Of a stretch of 64,000 nt of DNA, positions 1 through 7,796 are shown piece by piece; positions within the stretch are counted from its first letter, which is position 1, and every line of letters begins with the position of its first letter. A model generated the notes under the pieces. The model made no database searches, was not told the DNA's origin, and saw only the letters and a program-made list of their open reading frames with translations. Source of the DNA: an uncultured Bacteroidales bacterium. Lineage in GTDB: Bacteria > Bacteroidota > Bacteroidia > Bacteroidales > P3. The translations under genes were made by a program, and so were the position numbers. The stretch spans positions 1 to 64,000 of the forward strand of contig ONGA01000008.1 of assembly GCA_900317285.1 (NCBI GenBank), in the 5' to 3' direction.

Positions 1-1
1 G

Positions 2-451
2 GATGGCGCTATCTCGCTGAAAGACATGAGACTGTCAGTGGGTCCCGTCCCCATGGTCACCTTCACCGAAGTCACCGTCGAGGACGGCGTCCTGACCCTG
101 CGTTGGGACAAGAACCTCCACCACCACGGAGCCAAGAACGAAGACACAATCAAGATCTACGCCTACAATGAAGAACAAGGCCTGACCCAGTGCGTAGCCA
201 CAGCCGAGCGCCGTTCCCGCCGCCTCAGCACCCTCCTCCCCGACGCCTTCCGCGAAGCCCACCTCTGGGCCCTGATAGAAGACCCCATGGGCCGCACCTC
301 CGAAAGCCAATACCTGGAGTCCCTCACCCCCTCCAGCCCCTCTAGTCCCTCTAGCCCTTCTATCGATTCTATCCCCTCTATCCCCACTCCCCCCTCTCCA
401 AAACAAGAGTCCGCACCACCAGATTCCATAAAAAAAGAGCCATGGGCTTGA
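2..451 (+). CDS. 3' part of a DUF6266-like protein (5' end outside window)
   Basis: The frame is open from the left edge, so the gene starts upstream; the first internal ATG (position 26) is not a convincing start. The visible 150 residues have the character of the C-terminal half of DUF6266 proteins of Bacteroidota: an AISLKD-type strand, a TLRWD..N stretch, a D.IKIYAYN strand and an R-rich/LWALIEDP.GR..ES ending. Function of that family is unknown. The last 45 residues are a Ser/Pro-rich tail encoded by a 9-base-period array (332-385) and look like an added low-complexity linker. The stop codon lies in the loop of a hairpin. Family assignment is from memory of the pattern and is moderate. 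Confidence 0.5.
   Translation, partial: DGAISLKDMRLSVGPVPMVTFTEVTVEDGVLTLRWDKNLHHHGAKNEDTIKIYAYNEEQGLTQCVATAERRSRRLSTLLPDAFREAHLWALIEDPMGRTSESQYLESLTPSSPSSPSSPSIDSIPSIPTPPSPKQESAPPDSIKKEPWA
332..385 (+). repeat. 9-base-period degenerate array (TCTAGnnnn / TCTATnnnn), six units
   Basis: Six consecutive 9-base units begin at 332, 341, 350, 359, 368 and 377 with TCCAG, TCTAG, TCTAG, TCTAT, TCTAT, TCTAT. They encode the Ser/Pro/Ile tail of the preceding gene. The same 9-base spacing of CTAG recurs in the ABC ATPase gene at 25.1 kb. Confidence 0.7.
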
Positions 452-463
452 CCCATGGCTCTT
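429..463. terminator. Hairpin terminator between convergent genes
   Basis: A 12-base perfect stem (435-446 with 452-463, AAGAGCCATGGG arm) with a 5-base loop that contains the TGA stop of the + gene. The A-run on its left (429-436) becomes a U-run for the leftward gene at 479-898, so it works best as that gene's terminator. Confidence 0.7.
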
Positions 464-478
464 ACACACTTTCAATGT

Positions 479-898
479 TCATGTTAGTTTATACCCACTT
501 TGTGTAAGTGCTGTTCTGAATTTTCTCGAACTGAAATGGCAATAATCAGAAATGTCTTTCACAAAGGTATCTTTACGTGTTGTTATCGTCAAAAATCTTG
601 ATCTGAATCCTTTTTCGATTCTGATATTTGTTACAACACCTTTTTTAAGTTCTATTTTTTTTATCTTATTGTTCTGATTGGCTTCATATAAATTCATCAA
701 TTTTATCGTGTCTTCTGTAACAACGATTATATCATTGTAACTATGAAGAAAATGATATAACTCATATAATATTAGAATCATAGAAACAGATATAATTACT
801 ATATTGAGGTGTAGTAACCAAAAGATAATCAAGACTAATATTTCGACAATAAGGTCTTGGTAGACTAAAGGTTTAAAGACAACTTTGTTCATTTTCAA
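479..898 (-). CDS. Small membrane protein, two helices plus cytosolic domain
   Basis: 139 residues. Residues about 15-60 form two hydrophobic helices separated by a very short turn, followed by a soluble domain with alternating strands (IIVVTEDTIKLMNLYEA, KGVVTNIRIEKGF). The layout resembles small bacterial PH-like or YcxB-like membrane proteins, but no family motif is definite. The gene is AT-rich compared with the housekeeping genes to the right and sits beside the DUF3592-like array, consistent with accessory DNA. Product unknown. Confidence 0.6.
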   Translation of the reverse strand: MKMNKVVFKPLVYQDLIVEILVLIIFWLLHLNIVIISVSMILILYELYHFLHSYNDIIVVTEDTIKLMNLYEANQNNKIKKIELKKGVVTNIRIEKGFRSRFLTITTRKDTFVKDISDYCHFSSRKFRTALTQSGYKLT

Positions 899-936
899 CT
901 AATGGCTCATTGTGATTGGTTTTGCAGGGACAGACG

Positions 937-961
937 GGAACAGGGGACAGTCCCCTGTCCC
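937..961. repeat. REP-like GC-rich palindrome (copy 1)
   Basis: A 25-base near-perfect palindrome built on CAGGGGACAGTCCCCTG. A second copy in inverted sense lies at 1851-1879. Both abut the edges of duplicated membrane-protein genes. Such GGGGACAGTCCCC palindromes are typical of REP-type extragenic repeats. Confidence 0.6.
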
Positions 962-976
962 ACCCGCAATCGGACT

Positions 977-1366
977 TTACTCTCTTGGCAGATCAGGCGC
1001 ACTGTGGAATAGGTTATTATCGGGGTTATCTTCCTCATAACGTATTTCAATACGGTCGCCAATTTCCAGTTGCTTTCCTATTGAGTATTTTGGACAACTA
1101 GAACCATAAACAATGGTGTCGTTGACTTGGAAATAATAATCTATCCATATTTTAGGATTACCACGTCCTGTTACTGTGTGTTTATTGGTGATGTACCCAA
1201 TTGTAACAATAGGTTTTTTGTTTACTTTGGCACGTTGAACACGACTCTGCACAATCGTTGTAATCACAAATGCGGCACAGCCAAGAATGATTATCCATCG
1301 GATCCATTCTGAAACATTAATCTTTTTTCCTTTTCTTTGCATGCGTAGTCTTCTCTTTTGTAACAT
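977..1366 (-). CDS. DUF3592-like single-pass membrane protein
   Basis: 129 residues: basic N terminus, one helix at about 22-42, then an extracytoplasmic domain with TIGYITNKHTVTGRGNPKIWIDYYFQVND and GDRIEIRYEEDNPDNNLF, the pattern of DUF3592 (a small beta domain with a conserved G..v.v.Y....P). Role unknown. It is the most divergent of four related genes here. Its first 14 codons (MLQKRRLRMQRKGK) are repeated as a dead fragment at 2429-2494, which marks the left edge of a duplicated block. Start could also be the internal Met at codon 9. Confidence 0.65.
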   Translation of the reverse strand: MLQKRRLRMQRKGKKINVSEWIRWIIILGCAAFVITTIVQSRVQRAKVNKKPIVTIGYITNKHTVTGRGNPKIWIDYYFQVNDTIVYGSSCPKYSIGKQLEIGDRIEIRYEEDNPDNNLFHSAPDLPRE

Positions 1367-1392
1367 GTGTGCCTATTGTTACGGCAGCTTTT

Positions 1393-1782
1393 TCACCATA
1401 TAACAAGTGAATTGGTTGAATCGCTTCTCTCGTAGTTTATCACTATTGTTTGACCAATGTGAATTTTCTTCGCTTCTTTAGCTCCGGGGCAGTAGTTCCC
1501 CTGCAGGGTGGAGCCATTGACTTGATATCTGTAATAGATTGTCGGACCTCCCCCTTTGGTTGGTTTCCCAATACTTGTTACTATGGCTTCTGTTTCTACA
1601 GGATCTTGCGTAACTCGGTGTCTTTTTGCCTGCATGTAAATTATCTGGATTATTATTGCAATAAGTGTTAGAACTACAAGGACAAAACATAGCCAATAGT
1701 AGACATTTTTTATTTTAGTCCAAATGTCATTCCATATTGACGGTTTACAAGATCTTTGTTTCTTTTTCTTATATTGTACCAT
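1393..1782 (-). CDS. DUF3592-like membrane protein, paralogue A
   Basis: 129 residues: basic N terminus (MVQYKKKKQRSCKPS), one helix at about 28-50 (LCFVLVVLTLIAIIIQIIYM), then an extracytoplasmic domain with VETEAIVTSIGKPT, IYYRYQVNGSTLQGNYCP and IGQTIVINYERSDSTNS. It is a near copy of the product of 2521-2910 and close to 1900-2307. The domain pattern fits DUF3592; function unknown. Paralogues differ mostly in the loop between the first two strands (GKPTKGGG, GEPTRGVG, GESTQWVG). Confidence 0.7.
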   Translation of the reverse strand: MVQYKKKKQRSCKPSIWNDIWTKIKNVYYWLCFVLVVLTLIAIIIQIIYMQAKRHRVTQDPVETEAIVTSIGKPTKGGGPTIYYRYQVNGSTLQGNYCPGAKEAKKIHIGQTIVINYERSDSTNSLVIW

Positions 1783-1847
1783 TCTTTCAGGGAGTTTGGG
1801 AAGTGGTGGGCAGACTTGATTTATAGCCTTTCGACGCTACTTTTGCC
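1783..1847 (-). pseudogene. Scar of the mfd 3' end
   Basis: On the minus strand 1847-1821 reads G-K-S-S-V-E-R-L-stop, the last codons of mfd (G-K-S-S-V-E-G-L-stop at 2975-2949) with one change, followed by the same spacer as between mfd and its next gene. It cannot be expressed as mfd; it is left over from the tandem duplication and ends directly at the palindrome 1851-1879. Confidence 0.85.
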
Positions 1848-1850
1848 ATG

Positions 1851-1879
1851 ATGGGACAGGGGACTGTCCCCTGTCCCAT
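1851..1879. repeat. REP-like GC-rich palindrome (copy 2)
   Basis: A 29-base palindrome around GGGACAGGGGACTGTCCCC lies exactly at the junction between the mfd scar and the next paralogue. It is the inverted counterpart of the copy at 937-961. Confidence 0.65.
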
Positions 1880-1899
1880 CTGCATAATAGTTCTAGTTT

Positions 1900-2307
1900 T
1901 TAGTTGTTTTTTTCCATTTTTGTTGTGATAAATTGTCTCCTTAAGGCAATTGAATTGGATGAATCGCTTCTCTCATAGTTTACCACTATTGTTTGACCAA
2001 TATGAATTTTCTTCGCTACTTTACCTCCGGGGCAGAAGTGCCCCTGAAGGGTGGAGCCATTGACTTGATATCTGTAATATATTTTCGGTCCCACCCCTCT
2101 GGTTGGTTCTCCAATATGTGTTACTATGGCTTCTGTTTCTACAGGATCTTGCATGACACGATGTCTTCTTGTCTGCACGTAGACTATCTGGATTATTATC
2201 GCAATAAATGTTAGAATTACGAGGACAAGACATAGCCAATAGTAGACATTTTTTATTTTAGTCCAAATGTCATTCCTTTTTGACGGTTTACAAGATCTTT
2301 GTTTCAT
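1900..2307 (-). CDS. DUF3592-like membrane protein, paralogue C
   Basis: 135 residues, same layout as its neighbours (helix at about 22-44, then VETEAIVTHIGEPT, IYYRYQVNGSTLQGHFCPGG, IGQTIVVNYERSDSSNS). It lacks the MVQYKK N-terminal extension and has a longer C terminus (RRQFITTKMEKNN), so its two ends lie outside the duplicated block. Start chosen at the only nearby ATG (MKQRSC). Function unknown. Confidence 0.7.
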   Translation of the reverse strand: MKQRSCKPSKRNDIWTKIKNVYYWLCLVLVILTFIAIIIQIVYVQTRRHRVMQDPVETEAIVTHIGEPTRGVGPKIYYRYQVNGSTLQGHFCPGGKVAKKIHIGQTIVVNYERSDSSNSIALRRQFITTKMEKNN

Positions 2308-2428
2308 CTTTTTTAGTTGTTTGTTTTACTGCCAGTTGCTTTCCTGACTGCAGATGTTCCAACATTAGCCCCGGCAGGAATAACGCTGCCGAATACACTG
2401 AAGGGGGAAGCATGCCCCCCCAAGTGTT

Positions 2429-2494
2429 TCATCGGAATGTACTATAATAGCATTTTCCTTTTCTTTGCATGCGTAGTCTTCTCTTTTGTAACAT
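2429..2494 (-). pseudogene. Dead 5' fragment of the 977-1366 gene
   Basis: Minus strand 2494-2429 encodes MLQKRRLRMQRKGK, identical to the start of the gene at 977-1366, then diverges (CYYSTFR) and stops. It marks where copy B of the direct repeat was joined to unrelated sequence (2311-2428, in which no gene is seen). Confidence 0.75.
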
Positions 2495-2975
2495 GTGTGC
2501 CTATTGTTACGGCAGCTTTTTCACCGTATAACAATTGAATTGGTGGAATCGCTTCTCTCGTAGTTTATCACAATTGTTTGACCAATGTGAATTTTCTTCG
2601 CTTTTCTGCTTCCGGGGCGGTAGTCCCCTTGCAGGGTGGAGCCATTGACTTGATATCTGTAATAGATTGTCGGCCCAACCCATTGGGTTGATTCGCCAAT
2701 ATGTGTTACTATGGCTTCTGTTTCTACAGGATCTTGCGTAACTCGGTGTCTCTTTGTCTGCACGTAGATTATCTGGATTATTATCGCAATAAATGTTAGA
2801 ACTACAAGGACAAAACATAGCCAATAGTAGACATTTTTTATTTTAGTCCAAATGTCATTCCATTTTGACGGTTTACAAGATCTTTGTTTCTTTTTCTTAT
2901 ATTGTACCATTCTTTCAGAGAGTTTGTGAAGTGGTGGGCAGACTTGATTTATAGCCCTTCGACGCTACTTTTGCC
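2455..2975 (-). repeat. 521-base direct repeat, copy B
   Basis: Partner of 1325-1847. It covers the dead 5' fragment, the 2521-2910 gene and the last nine codons of mfd. High identity, with scattered substitutions, indicates a fairly recent duplication. Confidence 0.85.
2521..2910 (-). CDS. DUF3592-like membrane protein, paralogue B (next to mfd)
   Basis: 129 residues, nearly identical to paralogue A (1393-1782): basic N terminus, one helix at about 28-50, extracytoplasmic beta domain ending GQTIVINYERSDSTNSIVIR. It starts 38 bases after the mfd stop and is therefore the likely parent of the array. Function unknown; it may be the last gene of the long leftward transcript. Confidence 0.7.
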   Translation of the reverse strand: MVQYKKKKQRSCKPSKWNDIWTKIKNVYYWLCFVLVVLTFIAIIIQIIYVQTKRHRVTQDPVETEAIVTHIGESTQWVGPTIYYRYQVNGSTLQGDYRPGSRKAKKIHIGQTIVINYERSDSTNSIVIR

Positions 2976-5900
2976 GGTGAGGGTGAGGAGTGTGTCGATG
3001 GCTTTCCCGATGGTGTCGATCCCGCCTACGGCGAGGGTCAGCCGCTCGGGCGTCTCCTTGAGCCGCGCGGTAGTGGGATGCGATGATGCGTAATGGATGA
3101 GCTGCGCGAAGTTCGCGCTCTGATAGAACGGACTTTCCGGATTGGACACCAGGTGCAGCACCATGCGCCCCTGCTTGAGCACTATCTTCTCTATGCCGAA
3201 CTCCTTGGCGATGCGGCGCAGCGTGATGGTGCGTATCAGCTCGTTGGCTGCCGCCGGCACCGGCCCGAAGCGGTCCTCCAGGCGACTGCGGTAGGCGTCG
3301 AGCTCCTCCTCGGTGGTGAGCTCGTTTAGCTCCTTGTACAGCAACAGGCGTTCGCTGCCCGAGGTGACGTAGTCGTCGGGTATCAGCACCTCCAGGTCGG
3401 TCTCGATGGTGCATTCCCGCACGTACTCCCGCTTTTCCTCGGCCTCGGCGGCGAAAAGTTCCTTGAAGTCGCTCTCCTTCAGCTCCTCGATGGCCTCGTT
3501 CAGAATCTTGTGGTACATGTCGTAGCCTATTTCCGAGATGAAACCCGACTGCTCGGCACCCAGGATATTGCCCGCTCCGCGGATATCGAGGTCGCGCATG
3601 GCGATGTTGAATCCGGAGCCTATGTTCGAAAATTCCTCGATGGCCTTGAGGCGGCGCTGCGCGTCGGGCGTCAGTGTGAGGTAGGAAGGGATGAGTAGGT
3701 AGCAGAATGCCTTGCGGTTCGAGCGTCCCACGCGGCCGCGCATCTGGTGCAGGTCGCTCAGTCCGAACTGCTGTGCGTTGTTGATAATCATCGTGTTGGC
3801 ATTCGGGATGTCGAGGCCGTTCTCCACGATGCTGGTTGCCACCAGCACGTCGACCTCGCCCTCGAGGAACCGCATCAGCGTCTCCTCGGCCTCTTTGCCT
3901 TCCATCCGGCCGTGCGCCATCGCCACGCGTGCGTCGGGCACCAGCCTCTGCACCAGTCCCGCCATCTCGGGCAGGTTCTCCACGCGGTTGGAAATGAAGA
4001 ATGTCTGTCCGCCGCGGCTCATCTCGTAGTTGATGGCGTCGCGTATAATTTCCTCGCTGAAGTCCGACAGCTCCGTCTCAATGGGCTGGCGGTTGGGCGG
4101 CGGCGTCTGGATGACGCTCAGGTCGCGTGCCCCCATGAGGGAGAACTGCAGCGTGCGCGGGATGGGTGTGGCGGTGAGCGTCAGGCAGTCCACGTTGGCT
4201 TTCAGCTGCTTGAGCTTCTCTTTGGCGCTGACGCCGAACTTCTGCTCCTCGTCGACGATGAGCAGTCCCAGATCCTTGAACTTCAGGTTCTTGTTGGTCA
4301 ATGCGTGGGTGCCGATGAGGATGTCTATCTTGCCGCTTTCGGCGTCCTTGTATATTTGATTTTTTTCCTTCGTCGTGCGGAAGCGGTTCAGGTACTCCAC
4401 CCTCACGGGCATCCCTTTCAGGCGTTCGCTGAAGGTGTTGTAGTGCTGGAAAGCGAGGATGGTGTTCGGCACCAGCACCGCCACCTGCTTCGAGTCGCAG
4501 CAGGCCTTGAAGGCTGCGCGGATGGCGACCTCGGTCTTGCCGAAACCCACGTCGCCGCACACGAGGCGGTCCATGGGAGCCGACGCCTCCATGTCGTGCT
4601 TCACCGCCACCGTGGCCTTCAGCTGGTCGGGGGTGTCCTCGTAGAGGAACGACGCCTCGAGTTGCTGCTGCAGGTCGTTGTCGGCGCTGAAGGCGAAGCC
4701 CTGCGAGGCGCGACGCTTGGCGTAGAGGGCGATGAGGTCGCGCGCGATGTCTTTCACCTGCCGCTTGGTCTTCTGCTTCAGCACCTGCCAGGTGTTGCTC
4801 CCCAGGCGGTTGAGCTGCGGCGCCTCACCCTCGCGCCCCACGTAGCGCGATATCTTGTGCAACCCGTGGATGGAGATGTAGAGGACGTCGTTGTTCTTGT
4901 ATATCAGGCGTATCAGCTCCTGGCTCTTGCCGTCGGTGGTCACCTTCTCCAGTCCCGAGAAACGTCCCACGCCGTAGTCGATATGCGTGACGAAGTCGCC
5001 CGGCTTGAGCTCGAAAAGTTCCTTGAGCGTCAGCGCCTCATGGGTGCTGCGGAGGTCGTGCACGGTGTATTTGTGGTAGCGCCCGAAGATTTCGTGGTCG
5101 GTGTAGCAGAGCAGCTTGGCGCTGTGGTCGATGAATCCGTGGCTCAGGTTGAACGTGGAGAGCTGGAAGTTGGAATCTTCCGGCAGTATCTTCTCCAGGC
5201 GCTTCTGCTGGCTGTCGTTGCTCACGGTGATGATGACCGTGTAGCCGTGCTCGGCATAGTCGGTGAGGTTGGCGGTGAGCAGGTCGAACTGCTTGTTGAA
5301 TGCCGGCTGGGGCTCGCTCTGGGTGGCGATGCCCTCGGCCTGGCTGAAGTAGTGGCTGTTGCCGTATTCCACAATCTTGGTGTCGAGCAGCTTGTGCAGG
5401 AACTCGTTGGCGGGGCAGCTCATCTCCTCGGGTGCCGGCAGGGTGCCTGCGATGGGATGCGCCGTGTCCGCCAGGCGCTCGTTGTATTCCTTGCGGGTGA
5501 GCTCCATCTGGCGCTCTATCTGCTCGGTTACCATCATCAGGCTCTGCACCCACACGATGTCGTTGTCGGAGAAATACTCCAGGATGGACACCTTGCGCTC
5601 CTGCTTCTCCTCCTCGTTTCCTTGCACACCGGCGAAATTCGGCACGACATCAATGCGGTCGAGCTGCTTCACGGAGAGCTGTGTCACGGGGTCGTAGGTG
5701 CGCAGCGAGTCTATCTCGTCGTCGAAGAATTCGATGCGGTAGGGAAGGTCAGACGCAAAGGAGAAGAGGTCCACGATGCCGCCGCGCAGGGCGAACTGTC
5801 CGGGTTCCACCACGAAATCCTCGCGCTCGAACCCCAGCTCCTGCAGCCGGTCGACGAGGTTCCACATATCCTGTTTCATGCCCTTGGAAAGGTGCAGCGT

Positions 5901-6320
5901 ATGCCGCGAGAATGTGTTGCTGGAGACCACCTTCTCGCTCAATGCGTCGGGGTAGGAGACCACGATGGCAGTGGTGCCGCCGCTGATGGTCTTCACCACC
6001 TCGGAGCGCATGATGATGTTTGCGTTCTCCGTCTCTTCGGCGTTGTAGTGGTAGGCTTTACGGTAGGAGGTCGGGAACAGCATCACCTTGTTTTCCCCAA
6101 GGAGCGCTTCGAGGTCGTTGGCAAAGTAGAAAGCCTCCTCCTTCGAGGGGGCGATGACCAGTTGGTTGACGTCGGGGAGGGTTTCCGAAAGGGTGGCGAC
6201 GGCGATGGAGGGCAACGAGCCCGTCATGCCGTCGACATGGATGCGCGCCTGTTTCTTTTCCAGCGCGTGGCGAAGGTCACCGATAAGGGCACTTTCGCGG
6301 TAGTGGTCGGTAAGGGTCAT
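2949..6320 (-). CDS. mfd: Transcription-repair coupling factor Mfd
   Basis: 1123 residues, the usual length. Mfd displaces RNA polymerase stalled at DNA damage and recruits UvrA. Visible parts: N-terminal UvrB-like domain (1-400), RNA polymerase interaction/CarD-like domain (KPGDFVTHIDYGVGRFSGLE), superfamily 2 helicase with Walker A GDVGFGKTEVAIRAAF, the box LLIVDEEQKFGV, LTATPIPRTL, motif VI region QMRGRVGRSNRKAFCYLL, and C-terminal TRCF domain. It follows the thioredoxin-fold gene after 3 bases and shares its run with uvrA, whose product is its repair partner. The end of the gene has been copied into the scar at 1821-1847. Confidence 0.97.
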   Translation of the reverse strand: MTLTDHYRESALIGDLRHALEKKQARIHVDGMTGSLPSIAVATLSETLPDVNQLVIAPSKEEAFYFANDLEALLGENKVMLFPTSYRKAYHYNAEETENANIIMRSEVVKTISGGTTAIVVSYPDALSEKVVSSNTFSRHTLHLSKGMKQDMWNLVDRLQELGFEREDFVVEPGQFALRGGIVDLFSFASDLPYRIEFFDDEIDSLRTYDPVTQLSVKQLDRIDVVPNFAGVQGNEEEKQERKVSILEYFSDNDIVWVQSLMMVTEQIERQMELTRKEYNERLADTAHPIAGTLPAPEEMSCPANEFLHKLLDTKIVEYGNSHYFSQAEGIATQSEPQPAFNKQFDLLTANLTDYAEHGYTVIITVSNDSQQKRLEKILPEDSNFQLSTFNLSHGFIDHSAKLLCYTDHEIFGRYHKYTVHDLRSTHEALTLKELFELKPGDFVTHIDYGVGRFSGLEKVTTDGKSQELIRLIYKNNDVLYISIHGLHKISRYVGREGEAPQLNRLGSNTWQVLKQKTKRQVKDIARDLIALYAKRRASQGFAFSADNDLQQQLEASFLYEDTPDQLKATVAVKHDMEASAPMDRLVCGDVGFGKTEVAIRAAFKACCDSKQVAVLVPNTILAFQHYNTFSERLKGMPVRVEYLNRFRTTKEKNQIYKDAESGKIDILIGTHALTNKNLKFKDLGLLIVDEEQKFGVSAKEKLKQLKANVDCLTLTATPIPRTLQFSLMGARDLSVIQTPPPNRQPIETELSDFSEEIIRDAINYEMSRGGQTFFISNRVENLPEMAGLVQRLVPDARVAMAHGRMEGKEAEETLMRFLEGEVDVLVATSIVENGLDIPNANTMIINNAQQFGLSDLHQMRGRVGRSNRKAFCYLLIPSYLTLTPDAQRRLKAIEEFSNIGSGFNIAMRDLDIRGAGNILGAEQSGFISEIGYDMYHKILNEAIEELKESDFKELFAAEAEEKREYVRECTIETDLEVLIPDDYVTSGSERLLLYKELNELTTEEELDAYRSRLEDRFGPVPAAANELIRTITLRRIAKEFGIEKIVLKQGRMVLHLVSNPESPFYQSANFAQLIHYASSHPTTARLKETPERLTLAVGGIDTIGKAIDTLLTLTGKSSVEGL

Positions 6321-6323
6321 TCT

Positions 6324-7742
6324 CTATTCCTTTTTCATGAGGGTTTTGAGGATTGTCTCCAGAATGTCCGCGTTCAGTTTCTTGGCGACGAATTTGTGGT
6401 TGCTGTTGTCGATGAGGTAGATTTGCGGAGTGGAGGTGACGTCGTACACCTCGCGCCAGTCCACGTTCGCCTCGCCGCCGTTGAGGCTCACCCAACGGGG
6501 GGAGTTCATCTGGTGCTCGGCCAGGAATGTCTTCCACTTCTCGACGGTCTTCTCGTCGGGCTCGGTAAGGATGGAGAAGGCACTCAGCTCCAGCGAGTCG
6601 GCGTAGCGGTCGAAGACACGATAGATGGCGGGGACGATATCGCGGCAGTGTCCGCAGGTGGGCGACCAGAAGACCAGCAGCGTGTACTGTCCCGGCATGT
6701 GGTGCAGCGAATGGGGCACATGCAGGGTGTCGAAAAGGATGAGCTCGGGAGCCTCCTTGCCTACCAGCAGGCGTTCCCATTTGGTGGCCTGCTCTATCTG
6801 CTGGTCGATGACCGAGGGCTCGAGCCCCTGCACCTTGCCCGTGGCGAAATAGCGCAGCACCAGGTGGACGTAGACCTCGTCGTAGACCATGATGCGGCTC
6901 CTGAGGTAATGCTCGGTGAGGTTGAGTATGAGCCAGCGGTAGACTTCCGGCGCAGGTTCGGCACGGTCGATAAGTGTGTCGAGCAGTGGACAGATCATCT
7001 CCGGCGGCATGCCGTACATGTTCTTGTTGACGTAGTCCATCACATGGTCGTAGAATACATCTTTGGGGGTGCGGAGGATGAAGGGGTCGTCCAACGGCAT
7101 GTTGTCGAAGTAGTGCGACATGAAGTATTCATACCGCTCCTGACTTGTCATGGGAGTTCCGTCGTCATGGTTCGCGGGTACATCGGGCTCCTTGGTGGAC
7201 AGCATCATTCGCGAGACCATGCAGTCGGGATACTGCTGTATGAATTCGGTGCGCAGGCTGTCGACCCGCCGAATCAGGATGGGACGGTATTCGTTGCTGA
7301 AAGTGGCAGAATCCATGGTGCGACGTGCCACATTGGCATCCTGGTAGATGACTTCCTCCGCACGGTGGAAGTTGAAGAACAGCTCGTTCTCCTTCGTCCC
7401 TTTGGTGGTCATGCGCATCTTCCAGTTTTCATTTTCGGTATGGAGGGTGAAACGTTGCGACTCGTGGTACACCACGAAAGGCACGTAACGGTCGCGGTTG
7501 TTTGTGATGTAATAGAGTCCAGGCTGGAGGGTTTCCTTGCCCTCGAAGACAAATTTCCCGCTGCCGTTGTTGACGGCGGTGTCAAGGAATAACCGGTGCT
7601 GGGCGATGTAGTAGCCCATGTAGAGTGCCGAGTCTGAGGTGCCGTCGACAATGAAGGTGATCTTGTAGCCTTTCTTGGCGGCAAAGGTCGTCAGGGGAAG
7701 CAGAATGAGAAGCGTTGCGATGAGAATCTTTTTCATGATCAA
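6324..7742 (-). CDS. Exported thioredoxin-fold protein (DUF4369/DUF5106-like plus TlpA-like domain)
   Basis: 472 residues with a signal peptide ([19 protein letters not shown]). N-terminal DUF4369-like beta domain (25-120), a helical DUF5106-like middle (125-330), and a C-terminal thioredoxin domain with FWSPTCGHCRDIVP (CxxC = CGHC) and a cis-Pro in DVTSTPQIYLID. Such proteins act in the periplasm as thiol-disulphide reductases in Bacteroidota; the exact substrate is unknown. It lies 54 bases after mnmE and 3 bases before mfd, so it is probably transcribed with them. Two in-frame Met codons (MIMKK) leave the start uncertain by two residues. Confidence 0.88.
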   Translation of the reverse strand: MIMKKILIATLLILLPLTTFAAKKGYKITFIVDGTSDSALYMGYYIAQHRLFLDTAVNNGSGKFVFEGKETLQPGLYYITNNRDRYVPFVVYHESQRFTLHTENENWKMRMTTKGTKENELFFNFHRAEEVIYQDANVARRTMDSATFSNEYRPILIRRVDSLRTEFIQQYPDCMVSRMMLSTKEPDVPANHDDGTPMTSQERYEYFMSHYFDNMPLDDPFILRTPKDVFYDHVMDYVNKNMYGMPPEMICPLLDTLIDRAEPAPEVYRWLILNLTEHYLRSRIMVYDEVYVHLVLRYFATGKVQGLEPSVIDQQIEQATKWERLLVGKEAPELILFDTLHVPHSLHHMPGQYTLLVFWSPTCGHCRDIVPAIYRVFDRYADSLELSAFSILTEPDEKTVEKWKTFLAEHQMNSPRWVSLNGGEANVDWREVYDVTSTPQIYLIDNSNHKFVAKKLNADILETILKTLMKKE

Positions 7743-7796
7743 TCTTTATTTTTTCTTTATAGACGGGGAAGGGCTTCTTTTGGCTCAGGGTTGTCG

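Larger units (their letters stand above)
1325..1847 (-). repeat. 523-base direct repeat, copy A
   Basis: This block (start of the 977-1366 gene, the whole 1393-1782 gene, and the last codons of mfd) is closely matched by 2455-2975 (521 bases). Copy A holds the intact start of the neighbouring membrane gene; copy B holds the real end of mfd. That fixes the event as a tandem duplication next to mfd. Confidence 0.85.

Noticed and set aside
916..1101. Small + strand ORF
   Set aside because: It crosses the GC-rich palindrome and is antisense to the DUF3592-like gene; no start signal.
3747..7592. 1281-codon + strand open frame
   Set aside because: It is antisense to mfd and the thioredoxin-fold gene, both with full family motifs; the frame is open because of high third-position GC.
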